This document shows, in pieces, positions 28,529 through 55,599 of a DNA stretch of 64,000 bases (positions within the stretch are counted from its first letter, which is position 1; every line of letters begins with the position of its first letter). The position numbers and the translations under genes were made by a program. Where the stretch lies: contig NC_090022.1 of assembly GCF_037176765.1 (NCBI RefSeq), forward strand, positions 82,406,209 through 82,470,208, in the 5' to 3' direction. The stretch is from Anolis sagrei (lineage: Eukaryota; Chordata; Lepidosauria; Squamata; Anolidae). Under the pieces are notes generated by a model. The model was not told the origin of the DNA and did not search any database. It saw only the letters and a list, made by a program, of their open reading frames with translations.

Positions 28529-29309
28529 GGAAGCATATAATACGGTGCTCCTTTCATTGAATTTTATAGCTGAAAAAAGTTGTCTGAACAGTCTGTATTT
28601 TGTTGGTCACCATGAAAAGATCTTGACAGATGATTTTTTTAAAACAAATAAATGGACAGTCCAACTGAAATAAAAAGATAAATATGATTAATGCAAATTT
28701 TGTATCATGTTTAAACTCACATATTTATGAAATATCAGCTATCTAGATTTCAAATGAACTAGGGAAAATCTTCACAAATTAACAAGTCTATGCATTAGCA
28801 ATGAGGTGCTATCATCTCATGTTTGTTCCCTGCTTCTATTAAATAGCAACAAGAAGGTCCCTAAATTGGTCTCTTCTGTGAATGGGATCAAGATCCAATG
28901 GAAGGTCCTACTAGATTTTTTTTCTTTTCCAATCCTCATTTTTTCATACTATTACAAAAGGCACGGGGATTTTGTAGCAACTTCAAAACTAACTAGGAAA
29001 ATATGTTTGTGGCATAAGCTTTCTGAGACTGGTTCTATTTCATCAGAATATCTAAGGCATTAGACTGGGTGGAATACAAGAGCACCACTAAAGGGGGAAA
29101 TGGTTGGGATTTACTGGTTCCAGTTGATGTAGGTTCAAAAAAAGTGAATAGTAGGTAGCTGAAATCTGACAAAATTGCTTATATGTAAACAAGTGACAAT
29201 GCTATACATTATAAGTCTATTTCTATGTGCAACACAATGCCGTCCTGGAGCATAAGGATATGACTTTATATTTTTTAAAATGTTGTATTTCCCCAAGTCA
29301 TTTTTCCTT

Positions 29310-29515
29310 TTTGAGAAGTCCAGTCGTGTCCGACTCTGGGGGTTGGTGCTCACCTCCATTTTTAAGCTGAAAAGCCAGTGTTGTCCGTAGACACCTCCAA
29401 GGTCATGTGGCCAGCATGACTGCATGGAGCACCATTACCTTCCCGCCGGAGTGGGACCTATTGATCTACTCACATTTGCATGTTTTCTAACTTCTAGGGT
29501 GGCAGAAGTCTTTGT
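29310..29515 (-). repeat. 3' fragment of the second SINE family
   Basis: Matches the 3' half of the SINE at 33445-33776 in reverse (GACACCTCCAAGGTCATGTG, TGCATGGAGCACC, TACTCACATTTGCATGTTTT). The tRNA-like head is missing. It abuts hAT-related sequence at 29530. Confidence 0.7.
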
Positions 29516-29529
29516 AGTTGTTGGGATTA

Positions 29530-29813
29530 TAGTTCTAGGTGAACTATAAATCCCAGCAATTACAACTCCCAAATGACAAAATCAATACCCCCCCCTCCCC
29601 CAACACCACTAATATTCAAATTTGGGTGTATTGGGTATTTGTGCCAAATTTGGTCCAGTGAGTGAAAATATCAGATATTTACATTACGATTCACAAAAGT
29701 AACAAAATTACAGTTGTGAAATAGCAACAAAACAAATTGTGGTTGGGGGTCACCACACCATGAGGAACCGTATTAAGGAATCGTGGCTTTAAAAAGGTTG
29801 AGAAACACTGGAG
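29530..29813 (+). mobile_element. SPIN-like hAT, 3' part
   Basis: Ends GGTTGAGAAACACTG at 29799-29813 after GGGGGTCACCACACCATGAG, the terminal region of the SPIN/space-invader type hAT group. The 5' terminus is absent here; the missing kind of 5' segment is found reversed at 30175-31020. Confidence 0.65.
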
Positions 29814-30017
29814 AAGATAATAATTCACATACTGGCACATGCTCCCTAGTACAGGGCATGTGCCATTATGTGACCGCTGTCAGTGACAGAAAGGGGCTTC
29901 TGGTAGACCACTGTCATCAAATCTTTGGTCTTTACTCATCCCTCCTAGGCAGAGATATTTCACTGCTGAGTTTTGGGAGTGAGTGAAAATTTCACATCTC
30001 TCTCTCCCCCCCCCCCC

Positions 30018-30062
<45 letters not shown>
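30018..30062 (+). repeat. (TCTA)n microsatellite
   Basis: About eleven units at the 5' end of the Helitron; probably grew from its TCTATATA start. Preceded by a C-run. Confidence 0.9.
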
Positions 30063-30402
30063 GTTCTGTTCATTTTGAGTGACATCATAACTCAAATACC
30101 GCTGGATGAATTGCCGCCAAATTTGGGCACAAGACACCTACTAACCCAAGTAGTAACCATCACTAAAAAAAAAATGATTTTGTAATTTGGGAGTTGTAGT
30201 TGCTGGGATTTATAGTTTACCTACAACCAAAGAGCATTCTGAACTCCACCAATGATGGAATTGAACCAAACTTGGCACACAGAACTCCCATGACCAACAG
30301 AAAACACTAGAACGGTTCGGTGGGCATTGATCTTGAGTTTTGGAGTTGTAGTTCACTTACATCCAGAGAGCACTGTAGACTCAAACAATGAAGGATCTAG
30401 AC

Positions 30403-30764
30403 CAGGGGTCCTCAAACTAAGGCCTGGGGGCCGGATGCGCCCCTCCAAGGTCATTTACCCGGCCCTCGCTCAGGGTCAACCTAAGTCTGAAACGACTTGA
30501 AAGCACACAACAATAACAACAAGCCTATCTCATCAGCCAAAAGCAGGCCCACACTTCCCATTGAAATACTAATAATTTTATATTTGTTGAAATTGTTCTT
30601 CATTTTAATTATTGTATTGTTTTTAGGTGTTTTTTGCACTACAAATAAGATATGTGCAGTGTGCATAGGAATTTATTCATTTTTTTTTTCCATTATAATC
30701 TGGCCCTCCAACAGTTTGAGGGACTGTGACCTGGCCCTTTGTTTAAAAGGTTTGAGGACCCCTG
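30403..30764 (+). mobile_element. Non-autonomous hAT, perfect 8-bp duplication
   Basis: Terminal inverted repeats CAGGGGTCCTCAAAC and GTTTGAGGACCCCTG-like, flanked by an exact ATCTAGAC duplication (30395-30402, 30765-30772). 362 bp, no transposase. The interior has GGGGGCCGGATGCGCCCCTC and CTGGCCCTCCAACAGTTTGA. Inserted into the Helitron, so it is younger than that. Confidence 0.85.
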
Positions 30765-31403
30765 ATCTAGACCAAACTTGTCACGAATACTCAATATGCC
30801 CAAATATAAACACAGATAGTGTTTGGGGGAAACAGACCTTGACATTTGGAAGTTATAGTTACCGGGATGTATAGTTCACCTACAATCATAGAGCATTCTG
30901 GACCCCACTAGAAACAAAGTTCTTACACAGAAACCTCATGACCAACAGAAAATACTGTGTTTTCTGGTGGTGTTTGGCGACTTCCCCCCAGGGGTCCTGA
31001 CCCCCAGGTTGAGAAATACTGCCTTAACGCCATCCAGTCCAACGCCCTCCTGACAAAGAGCCATCCAGCCATAGATATAGATAAATATATTTGATTCTCA
31101 CACACGTATATGACAGATATAGTATCATAGATTTGGAAGGGGACAATTATATGTCCCCTAAAGGAGGACAATTATATGTTGCATGTTCCAGAGTAGGCAA
31201 ACCAGACACTCTCCACATCAACACTGACAAAGAAACAAGAAATACTGTTTACCCACAAGCAGGAAGAAATTACACATATTAGAAAACAACACTTTCTCAT
31301 TACTTTATTTTCCAGATCAACAGGCTGGGCCACAGCAACGCGTGGCAGTGAATGGCTAGTTATATTATATAAACATATCTGAAGAGGGGAAAGGAAGGGG
31401 CCT

Positions 31404-31470
31404 GAGGCTGTTAGGAATTGTGGGAGCTGAAGTCCAAAACACCTGGAGAACCCAAGTTGGCCCAGGCCTG
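31404..31470. repeat. Half copy of palindromic MITE family B
   Basis: GGCTGTTAGGAATTGTGGGA, then CCAAAACACCTGGAGAACCC and a CCAGGCCTG end: one arm only. Ends about 30 bp before the CpG-rich promoter. Confidence 0.55.
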
Positions 31471-31499
31471 ATATATACACATAGACAAGTATACATACT

Positions 31500-31860
31500 G
31501 TGGCAAACTGGGATCTTTCCTTTGCGGAAGGAAGGGCGCCGGCCGCGGGTAACAACACTTGCTGCTTCCCTCCGCGCGTCCAACCCCGTCGGTGTCTCTC
31601 CTGCGCAGGCGCAACAGCTCCCGAACGGGGATTGGGGAGAGAGAATGCCACTTCCGCCGCGGAGCGTCGTTCTTCCGGGGCAGGCCCGCTCTTTCCGTCC
31701 TACTCTATGGTCTGGCTGACTCGGCAGCGATGTTGATGTCTGGAGGGACGTGGCGGTGACAGAGAGGGCCTTCTTCGGGCGGGAAGGTGGAGGCGCCTCG
31801 ACAGAGCCGGACACAGCCTTAAGGTGCCACCGCCGCCTCTGCTGCTTCCATTAGATGTTC
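31500..31860. promoter_or_regulatory. CpG island and likely bidirectional promoter of MFAP3 and FAM114A2
   Basis: The only dense CpG block between two divergent genes. It contains an NRF1-like TGCGCAGGCGCA at 31602-31613, an ETS/GABPA-like ACTTCCG at 31650-31656 and another TTCCGGG near 31673-31679, a reversed CCAAT (ATTGG) near 31631, and no clear TATA box. This composition is typical of housekeeping bidirectional promoters. Noncoding first exons of both genes should start here, but I could not fix the start sites. Sizeable open frames across the block on both strands are GC-driven artefacts. Confidence 0.75.
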
Positions 31861-31954
31861 GTTCCCTTCCTGTTTATTGTGGGTATTTGCTGTTATCAAC
31901 ACCTTATAAACAGTGGCTCCCACTGAGGCCCTGCAAACTCTCTTGAATCAGTGT

Positions 31955-32184
31955 CTTGTCGAAGGTTTTCATGGCTGGAATCACTGGGTTGTTGTGAGTT
32001 TTTCAGGTTGTATGGCCATGATCCAGAAGCATTCTCTCCTGACGTTTCGCCTGCATCTATGGCAGGCCTCCTCTGAGGTTGTGAGGTCCTCACAACCTTT
32101 GAGGAGGCCTGCCATAGATGCAGGCGAAACGTCAGGAGAGAATGCTTCTGGAACATGGCCACACAGCCCGAAAAACTTACAACA
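31955..32184 (+). mobile_element. Penelope-like foldback element, family 1, copy 2
   Basis: Same family: extension CTTGTCGAAGGTTTTCATGG, then long arms holding GCATTCTCTCCTGACGTTTC and its complement around a GTGAGGTCCTCAC centre. The duplication is not clear and the right end is shortened. In FAM114A2 intron 1, about 100 bp from the CpG block. Confidence 0.65.
32091..32145 (+). ncRNA. Hammerhead-ribozyme-like motif, degenerate (family 1, copy 2)
   Basis: TTGAGGA in place of CTGAGGA, intact GCCTGC/GCAGGC stem II and GAAACGTC (32126-32133), AGG after the cleavage position. The C-to-T change at the first core position should abolish activity. Confidence 0.4.
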
Positions 32185-32275
32185 TTTCACTTGATTCAAC
32201 CCATTTTAAATATCACTCTTACTGTTACTCCTAGTATGCATATGTTTGCTTCACTGCTCTCTTTCTTTCCCTTTC

Positions 32276-32865
32276 TGTTGTTGTTCATTCGTTCAGTCGT
32301 CTCCGGCTCTTCGTGACCTCATGGACCAGCCCACACCAGAGCTCCCTGTCGGCCGTCACCACCCCCAGCTCCTTCAAGGTCAGTCCAGTCACTTCAGGGA
32401 TGCCATCTATCCATCTTGCCCTTGGTCAGCCCCTCTTCCTTTTGCTTTCCACTTTCCCCAGCATCACTGTCTTCTCTAAACTTTACTGTCGCCTCATTAT
32501 GTGGCCAAAGTACTTCAGCTTTGTCTCTAATATCCTTCCCTCCAATGAGCAGTCGGGCTTTATTTCCTGGAGGATGGACTGGTTGGATCTTCTCGCAGTC
32601 CAAGGCACTCTCAGAACTTTCCTCCAACACCACAGCTCAAAAGCATCGATCTTCCTTCGCTCAGCCTTCCCTAAGGTCCAGCTCTCACATCCATAGGTTA
32701 CTACAGGGAATACCATGGCTTTGACTAGGCGGATCTTTGTTGCCAGTCTGATGTCTCTACTCTTTACTATTTTATCGAGATTGGACATTGCTCTCCTCCC
32801 AAGAAGTAAGCGTCTTCTGATTTCCTGGCCACAGTCTGCATCCCTTTCTGTATGTACCTTCAAAT
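32276..32865 (-). mobile_element. Bov-B LINE, 3' part
   Basis: Longer uninterrupted stretch of the same region as 15980-16643: RRLLLGRRAMSNLDKIVKSR, VFPVVTYGCESWTLGKAERR, AFELWCWRKVLRVPWTARRS, EIKPDCSLEGRI, YFGHIMRRQ. 5'-truncated; lies in intron 1 of FAM114A2, 90 bp from a Penelope-like foldback. Confidence 0.88.
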
Positions 32866-32921
32866 GACTGATGGAAACGCCACCAATTTCGTAGTATTCT
32901 CTGAGAATGAAATGGGGTTCA

Positions 32922-33097
32922 TTTCATCACGCTAGAGAAAAAAATTCACTTAAAATCCAGTTTCTGTCTCCTTCAGAATTATGGGGTTCATAGTTTAATG
33001 AGGCTGTTAAATGCTCTTCCTTAAACTACAAACACCACAATTCTGGAGGAGGCAGAAACTGGATTTTAAGTGATTTTTTTTCCTCTAATGTGATGAG
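32922..33097. mobile_element. Palindromic MITE family E, copy 2
   Basis: CATCACGCTAGAGAAAAAAA ... CCTCTAATGTGATGA, same arms as copy 1, more diverged. Intron 1 of FAM114A2, between a Bov-B and a 5S-derived fragment. Confidence 0.8.
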
Positions 33098-33164
33098 ACA
33101 AGTATAGTGAGAAAATTATGGTAGTGGTGGTTTTGCGAGTTTCTTCCTCTGAAGCACAGGTTAC

Positions 33165-33290
33165 AGGGCCCGGTATTTACTGCTGGCCTCACATCCAAGT
33201 CGTAACCAAGGCTGCCCCTGCTTAGCTTCCAAGATCAGATGGGATCTGGTGCCTTTAGGGCACTGGCAAGGCCTACCATGTTGTTTTATG
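33165..33290 (-). repeat. 5S rRNA-derived SINE or pseudogene fragment
   Basis: Second copy: the reverse strand has GATCTTGGAAGCTAAGCAGG and a diverged TTACGACTTGGATGTGAG, the 5S rRNA box A and box C region. More 5S-like than the copy at 9291-9400 in the GATC...AAGCTAAGCAG core. Confidence 0.65.
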
Positions 33291-33444
33291 TGGCTCTCCA
33301 GATGCTTCACTGCAACATCTGAATTCCCCATCACTAGGCATCATTACTAGAGCTGATGAGAGTTGGGATACAGCAACATCTAGAAGGCTACAGGTTCTGT
33401 TTAATCAGGAGAGTGGGGTTTGTGTTGAGATACAATGCTTGTGG

Positions 33445-33776
33445 GGATCCCCTAGAGGCACAGCAGGTTAAACCACTGAGCTGATGAACTTGCTGACCAA
33501 AAGGTCGGTGGTTCGAATCTGGGGAGTGGGGTGAGCTCCCACTGTTGGCCCCAGCTTCTGCCAACCTAGCAGTTTGAAAACATGCAAATGTGAGTAGATC
33601 AATAGGTAACACTTTGGCAGGAAGGAAACGGTGCTCCATGCAGTCACACTGGCCATATGACCCTGTAGGTGTCTATGGGCAATGCCTGCTCTTCAGCCTA
33701 GAAATGGAGATGAGCACCACCTCCTAGAGTCGAACTTGGCTAGACTTAATGTCAGAGAGAACCTTTACTTTTTTTT
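33445..33776 (+). repeat. Second squamate tRNA-derived SINE family, full length
   Basis: B box GGTTCGAATCT at 33510-33520, body with the typical GTAGGTGTCTATGGGCAA segment, and a T-rich tail. Flanked by a 13-bp duplication with one mismatch, ACAAtGCTTGTGG (33432-33444) and ACAAgGCTTGTGG (33777-33789). In intron 1 of FAM114A2. Confidence 0.82.
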
Positions 33777-34389
33777 ACAAGGCTTGTGGATATGTAACTG
33801 AGATTACAACAGTACTTGTAACCTCAGAGCTACAAGTACTGTTGGGCTGTACTTCCATCATCCCCAGTCCACATGGCAAATAAGCAAAAGGGATGTTACT
33901 GCAATTGTCGTCCAGTAATATCTGGGGACCCTAACTGGCTTAAACGAAATATCACTAACCACTATGTAAAGAAATATACCATAGTTGGCCCTCCGTAGCC
34001 ACCGATTATCTGTGTGTGGATTCAATAGCTCTTTGAAGGCAACTGATATGACCCTCGATTAAAATGTGTTTGGCACCCTTGGTTTAGGGTATTTAGGCAC
34101 TGCTTTAGTTGATACTGTTTGCTTAGAAATTATTGGAGTCAGGTGGAAGAGTTCCCAAAGTATTTGCTCCCTTTCTCTAAAATGGGCTTGGGTTAAGTTT
34201 TCTCCCTTAGGATAGAAAGGTACTGTATTTGGGTTTCCCTCCAGCACCCTTCCTAGCCACCCGACAGGCTGGCCCACCTCCGCAGCCTCCTGCACATGGA
34301 ATATTTATGCCTGTGGGACTCACTCCCTTCCTGCCCACACTTTTGCAAGGCCTCTTACGCTGTTGTTCTTGTTGTTGTTGCTGTTGCTT

Positions 34390-34610
34390 CTGCTATGTTA
34401 AGACTCAAAGCGGTTTAACATAAAAGCATCAGCATACCATTTAAAATGTACAGATATGCAAACATTAAAAGTGGATTAAATATAAACAGTATTTTAAAAT
34501 TCCCAGTTTAAAACCATTAAACATATCCAGAGATAAAAACCATAGCAGCCACTAACTTGACCTTAACAACCTTCATCTTTAAAAGCCTACCTGAATAAAA
34601 AGGTGTTGGC
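34390..34610 (-). repeat. L2/CR1-type LINE 3' fragment
   Basis: AAGCGGTTTAACATAAAAGC and the A-rich stretch after it match the L2-type internal 3' region seen at 44410-44520. Preceded by a (TTG)n tract. Confidence 0.5.
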
Positions 34611-34619
34611 TTTCCCCTT

Positions 34620-35526
34620 TTACACCCCACAAAAGCAATGATGTTTGTTATTGAAGGAAAAAACAGTGTGTTGGTCATTGTCTGTCATAATCCAACTTGG
34701 ACAGATATTTGCAGTTTAACTGAATTCTAGCCCTCTGAACGAGTCCTTCCCCATCACAGTTAATATATCTCTGTGTCCTAAAAATAATATCAGGAACTTG
34801 AAAATAGTGATAGAAAGACTTGCATGCGCAGGTTGATTATGTGAGAAAGCAGTTTTCTCAGGTATTTGTTTTTGTTTTGTTTTTTGTAAAAAAAAATCCC
34901 TACATTAGGAGTCATTTTGTTCTTTCAGTAACATTAAAAAATTGGTGTTTTGATTAGTTGCCAGAACAATGACCTTTTGCATCTTGCTTGCAGTGACTAA
35001 TATAATTAACCCTTATTATATTGCCTTTCAGTACATAGTCTTCCTCTTTGCTTCTGATACTGATGAGGTAGTACTAATGATTCCATAATTAATTCCCTGT
35101 GACTAATCATGGATGCCATGGGTTGCATCAGGTCATCTTCATGTGATCCTGATTGAGGGATGTCATGCCTCACCCACTGGCTGGAAGGGAAAGGATCAAA
35201 GCTGCACAGGGCCTCAACTCTTCTGTAGCCATAGATTCACAGCAAATGCATTTATTAGTTATATATTTGAAATTACTTATATACTCATGTATAAGTCTAG
35301 AAAATTTAGATAAAATATCAAGCCAAAACCACAGGTAAATGTGACTACTGTATCTTATCTCTTATTGAAAAAGGAATTTTCCATTCTCTGTTCTGATTCA
35401 AGTCTTTTTGGAAAAAAATACACTGCTGTGACAAGGCACAAAGCACTTTTGAGATTAAACAAAATGAAGATTTTATGCTGTGCTATACTTTATAGAAGTT
35501 ATAACAAGAATTCTTTGTACATTTAG
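34620..35526 (+). other. FAM114A2 intron 1, distal part
   Basis: No recognised element apart from a trace of the TATACTCATGTATAAG foldback arm near 35277-35310. Ends with a polypyrimidine tract and TTTAG acceptor. Confidence 0.5.
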
Positions 35527-35540
35527 GATATGCTCTGGTC

Positions 35541-52184
<16,644 letters not shown>

Positions 52185-52254
52185 CCGTACTAGAGCAGCA
52201 CCCCTAGTCTTTTTGAATGATTACTCTCTGGTTCCACAAAAATAAGGAGCATGT

Positions 52255-52260
52255 AATAAA
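52255..52260 (+). promoter_or_regulatory. FAM114A2: Candidate proximal polyadenylation signal of FAM114A2
   Basis: AATAAA 71 nt after the stop codon. A second AATAAA lies at 52455-52460. Either could define a short 3' UTR; usage cannot be told from sequence. Confidence 0.35.
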
Positions 52261-53994
52261 GAGATAACTTTGATTTCTAGTTCCCACTGACCAATAATCA
52301 AATGGCAAATGTCTATAACCTATCTTAAGAAGATAAAATACAGACAATATAGCAAGCTTAGAAGTGTGGGATGCTCATGTTCTCTCTATTACTGCTCCTG
52401 GTGTTTTGTTGAGAAAATAAGGCATTAAGCTCTTTGATTGGAAGTTTAAAAAAAAATAAAGAGCAAGAATGCATATATTTCTACACTCATGGAATCAAGG
52501 TGAATTATACAACAGGCATGATAATTGTGTAATCTGATGAACCATATGCTCTTAGAAAGGCTACCTTAAGTTAATTATCAACTAATCCATGATGATAATT
52601 ACAGTTAAAAAAAAGGTGTGGAGCTGTGTTCTTGTCGTGTCTATACTTCATTGACCCATAGAGCCAAGGGAAGGAAGGTTGCAGCCCTGTGCATAGTGAT
52701 CTGGGAATAAACCTCATCAGCTCGAGTGTGACTTGCTTCCAAGCCGAGTTATGGTGATTAAGTCAAAAGCCTGACTGGCTTATGGCTTTTTTAGGCTTGA
52801 CTGCTCATTAATGAAAGCTTACAGGTAAATTGGGAATTCTTAAATCTATTTAGAGGAATGTATTTCCAAGATTTTTAAAAAAAACAACAAACACTCCTTT
52901 GTGCATAGAACAGAAGCTTGGACCTGAACTGGCTAATGCATTTTCAGTGTAGTTCTCTAGCAATAAACAAAAAGAATCTCAAGAGATGTTTGCATAATTG
53001 AGTCGGGGATTTATTAAAACAGAAAGCTGGCATAGCAAAAATACAGAATTAACATGGTGTTTTGTTTCTCTTAGTCTAATTTCAGGTGTTAAAAAATTGA
53101 TCCCCAAATTTACACTTGATTCTTCATATGGTTTGCAGAAAACAGTTTCCCCCTTGTTCAGAATTGCAATTTGCATAATTGAGTTTCCCTCAGCCCTCAT
53201 TTTGGTGATCCCACTTTTTTTTCAAAAGGAGTTCTAGAATCATTTTTAAAAACAAAACAACTTGTTTCAGAAAGTGTGACTACTTCCATTTGTCTCCAAG
53301 GATCAGGAAGGCCCTGACCCTTCAGATGTTGGCATCCAATCCATCAACTCAAGCTAGGCTTAGCCAATGGTAAAGGGAAATTAGTACAATAGTTCATCAT
53401 CATCGGGAGTGCCTCAGATTCCCTCTATGAATTAGAGGTATCACCTTATGATGGAATGGGGTTGTGTGAATATTTGCATGGAAGGAAGAGTTGGACGGAG
53501 GTGAATTGCAAGTTACTGCCACTTTTGGGAACAGATTGAGCTTGTGATTTTTTTTTATTAGGATGGGCTTGTTGCAGTGTTTTAGCTCTGGTCTGAATTT
53601 TCAGGCTCTTTGTTTTTTAAAGTCTTCCAATTGGTAAATCTGTTTACTACCAAAGTCTGGCCTAAATTCATTTGTTAGCATCACCTAGAGTAGAGCCTTG
53701 CACCACTAGGAATTTGCTAAGGAAGCAAATCCCATCGATTTAGTGAATCTACTCTAGCAATTACATTTAGCTCTCTTTTATTAAGAAAAGCAGTATTGGA
53801 ACAACATGTTTGAAATTTGGCAACAAACATGCTCAGTCTTGCACAGGAGGACAAAAAATTGCTCAGCTTTTAATGTATAGTAGATCTTTTGGAAAGAATT
53901 TTTTAAAGCAAAAGATCTATATTTTGAATAAAAATGACATTTGTGAGTAAAATCTGCACTATATTATATAATGATGATAAATGGTCTGTAATGT

Positions 53995-54000
53995 AATAAA
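53995..54000 (+). promoter_or_regulatory. FAM114A2: Candidate distal polyadenylation signal of FAM114A2
   Basis: AATAAA followed within 30-40 nt by a T/G-rich stretch (TGCTTGTTTTCTGTAGG), a good 3' processing context. The roughly 1.8 kb from the stop to this point has no recognised repeat, as expected of a long 3' UTR. Confidence 0.4.
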
Positions 54001-54589
54001 AAGTTTTGCATTAATGACAAGGCTGCTTGTTTTCTGTAGGATAGATGCTCTCCAGAATGTGACAGTGTTTGACTGTGTCACTGTGCTCTACAATAGGCGG
54101 AGCAAGCCTATGGAAGTGACAAAGGACGGTGATTTCTAAGATCAGTTGGATTCATACTGCCTTGGATGAAAGATGTGTGCATGCTTCTCCTCTTCCATAG
54201 GGTCCTGTAAATGGGAAGGTTAATATAGCACACCCGGAGCTGATGTAGCTCATCTGTGAAGAGACATGCTGAAAGAATGATGGGGGCTAGGGTTCCCTCT
54301 CTCAGTCCATCTCCAGCCTGCCCCTTTCTCTCTCTGTTGCTACTGGAGGCTTTAGTCACTACAATGAGGAGACTTCCAGTGGTGAACCTCTCTGTAGAAC
54401 CATAGAATTACAGACTTACCTATTTTATGTTTTCATCTTTAGAAGTCCTATGTAGAATAGGCAGCCATCCTCACAGGCTCATTTGTTGAGGATTTGGAAG
54501 AGCACCTTATTTGTGGCTGCCCCTCAGCTGTGAAAATCTCTCCAATTAAGTGGCTTTGTGAGTTTTTTCTTGTTTTGACAATAGGAAAC

Positions 54590-54895
54590 AGTTTTTAATT
54601 TTTTATTACATTTATTATACATTTATTTATAGCAGTTACATATTATTCAACACCCTCTTTAACATATAATCTTTTTCTTCTGCTTAAGCATTTTTCCCCC
54701 TCCCCCCCCCCCACCACTGTGCTCCCCTCCCCCCCATTTCAAGCCACAACTTTTACATATCATCTGTCCAAAATCTCATTTCTTCTTGTGGCGGTAACCT
54801 TCCTTCTTTGTTTTTTAAACCATTTACACCAAATTTACCCCATACAACATCAAAATCACTTTGTTTCCATATACCTTTTTTAGTTTAAAAAAAAT
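54590..54895 (-). mobile_element. Probable L1 3' UTR fragment with polyC tract
   Basis: T-rich sequence on the plus strand with a C-run at about 54696-54735 and ACCATTTACACCAAATTTAC, resembling the A-rich/G-run 3' UTR of lizard L1. Weak call; downstream of FAM114A2. Confidence 0.35.
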
Positions 54896-55299
54896 GACTA
54901 CCAGCTTCTAACTGGTTCTTTTAATGGGAATATGCTGTAGTTTTAACTTCTAAAAGAATGCATTTTTTTAAAAAAAAATCAACATTTAAATTAACATATT
55001 AAATGTGATTGCTTTTTAAAATGGTTTCCAGTGTTTTTAAATTTTTAGATATTTAATTGTAGTTATAATTATACATTGCTTTGGATCTTGGGCTCAAGAA
55101 AGATGGAATATAAATTAAATACATTATAAAAAGATGTGTGAATCTAGATGTATCACAACTTGGTTTTCTACAAATTTCATCTTAGATAAATTTATAGAAA
55201 TTGGTAGATTTTGCATCAAGGTTATGTATTTGAGCAGCATCCAGTGGTCAAAAGTTTTTTTAGCACTGCGGGATTCACAAGAAATTTTAGGCACCAGAG

Positions 55300-55434
55300 C
55301 AGTGGTTCTCAACCTGTGGGTCCCCATATGTTTTGGCCTTCAACTCCCAGAAATCCTAACAGCTGGTAAACAGGCTGGGATTTCTGGGAATTGTAGGCCA
55401 AAACACCTGGTGACCCAAAGGTTGAGAGCCACTG
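55300..55434. mobile_element. Palindromic hAT MITE, family A, copy 3
   Basis: CAGTGGTTCTCAACCTG ... GGTTGAGAGCCACTG, flanks CACCAGAG and CACTAGAG (7 of 8). Confidence 0.85.
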
Positions 55435-55599
55435 CACTAGAGAGAAAAGAAACCTGTCCATGATAATTTACTCTCATAGTCAAGAATTTCTCAGTGAGGC
55501 AACATGGGTCTAAGCACCACTTAGGATTAAAACCCTTCTCTAGTCAGTTTTTAAAGGACTCGTCACATAAACAATCTTTCTCCTTGCTGATGGAAGGAA

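Larger units (their letters stand above)
30018..31359 (+). mobile_element. Non-autonomous Helitron carrying a partial hAT and a later hAT insertion
   Basis: The plus-strand 3' end matches the copy at 50982-51560: GCCAC (31329-31333), GTGGC (31342-31346), 9-nt spacer, CTAG (31356-31359), then T. The 5' end has become a (TCTA)n tract at 30018-30062. About 30175-31020 is homologous, reversed, to the first part of a SPIN-like hAT (end GGTTGAGAAATACTG at 31005-31019). A second hAT (30403-30764) is nested inside with a perfect duplication. Lies in the 5' intron of MFAP3. Confidence 0.75.

Noticed and set aside
31091-31282. Short plus-strand frame near the FAM114A2 promoter as an upstream exon
   Set aside because: It lies within the 3' part of the Helitron and matches the copy at 50982-51560.
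31172-31814. Long overlapping frames on both strands in the CpG block (up to 159 codons)
   Set aside because: They arise from GC-rich promoter sequence, have no recognisable domain, and lie where noncoding first exons are expected.
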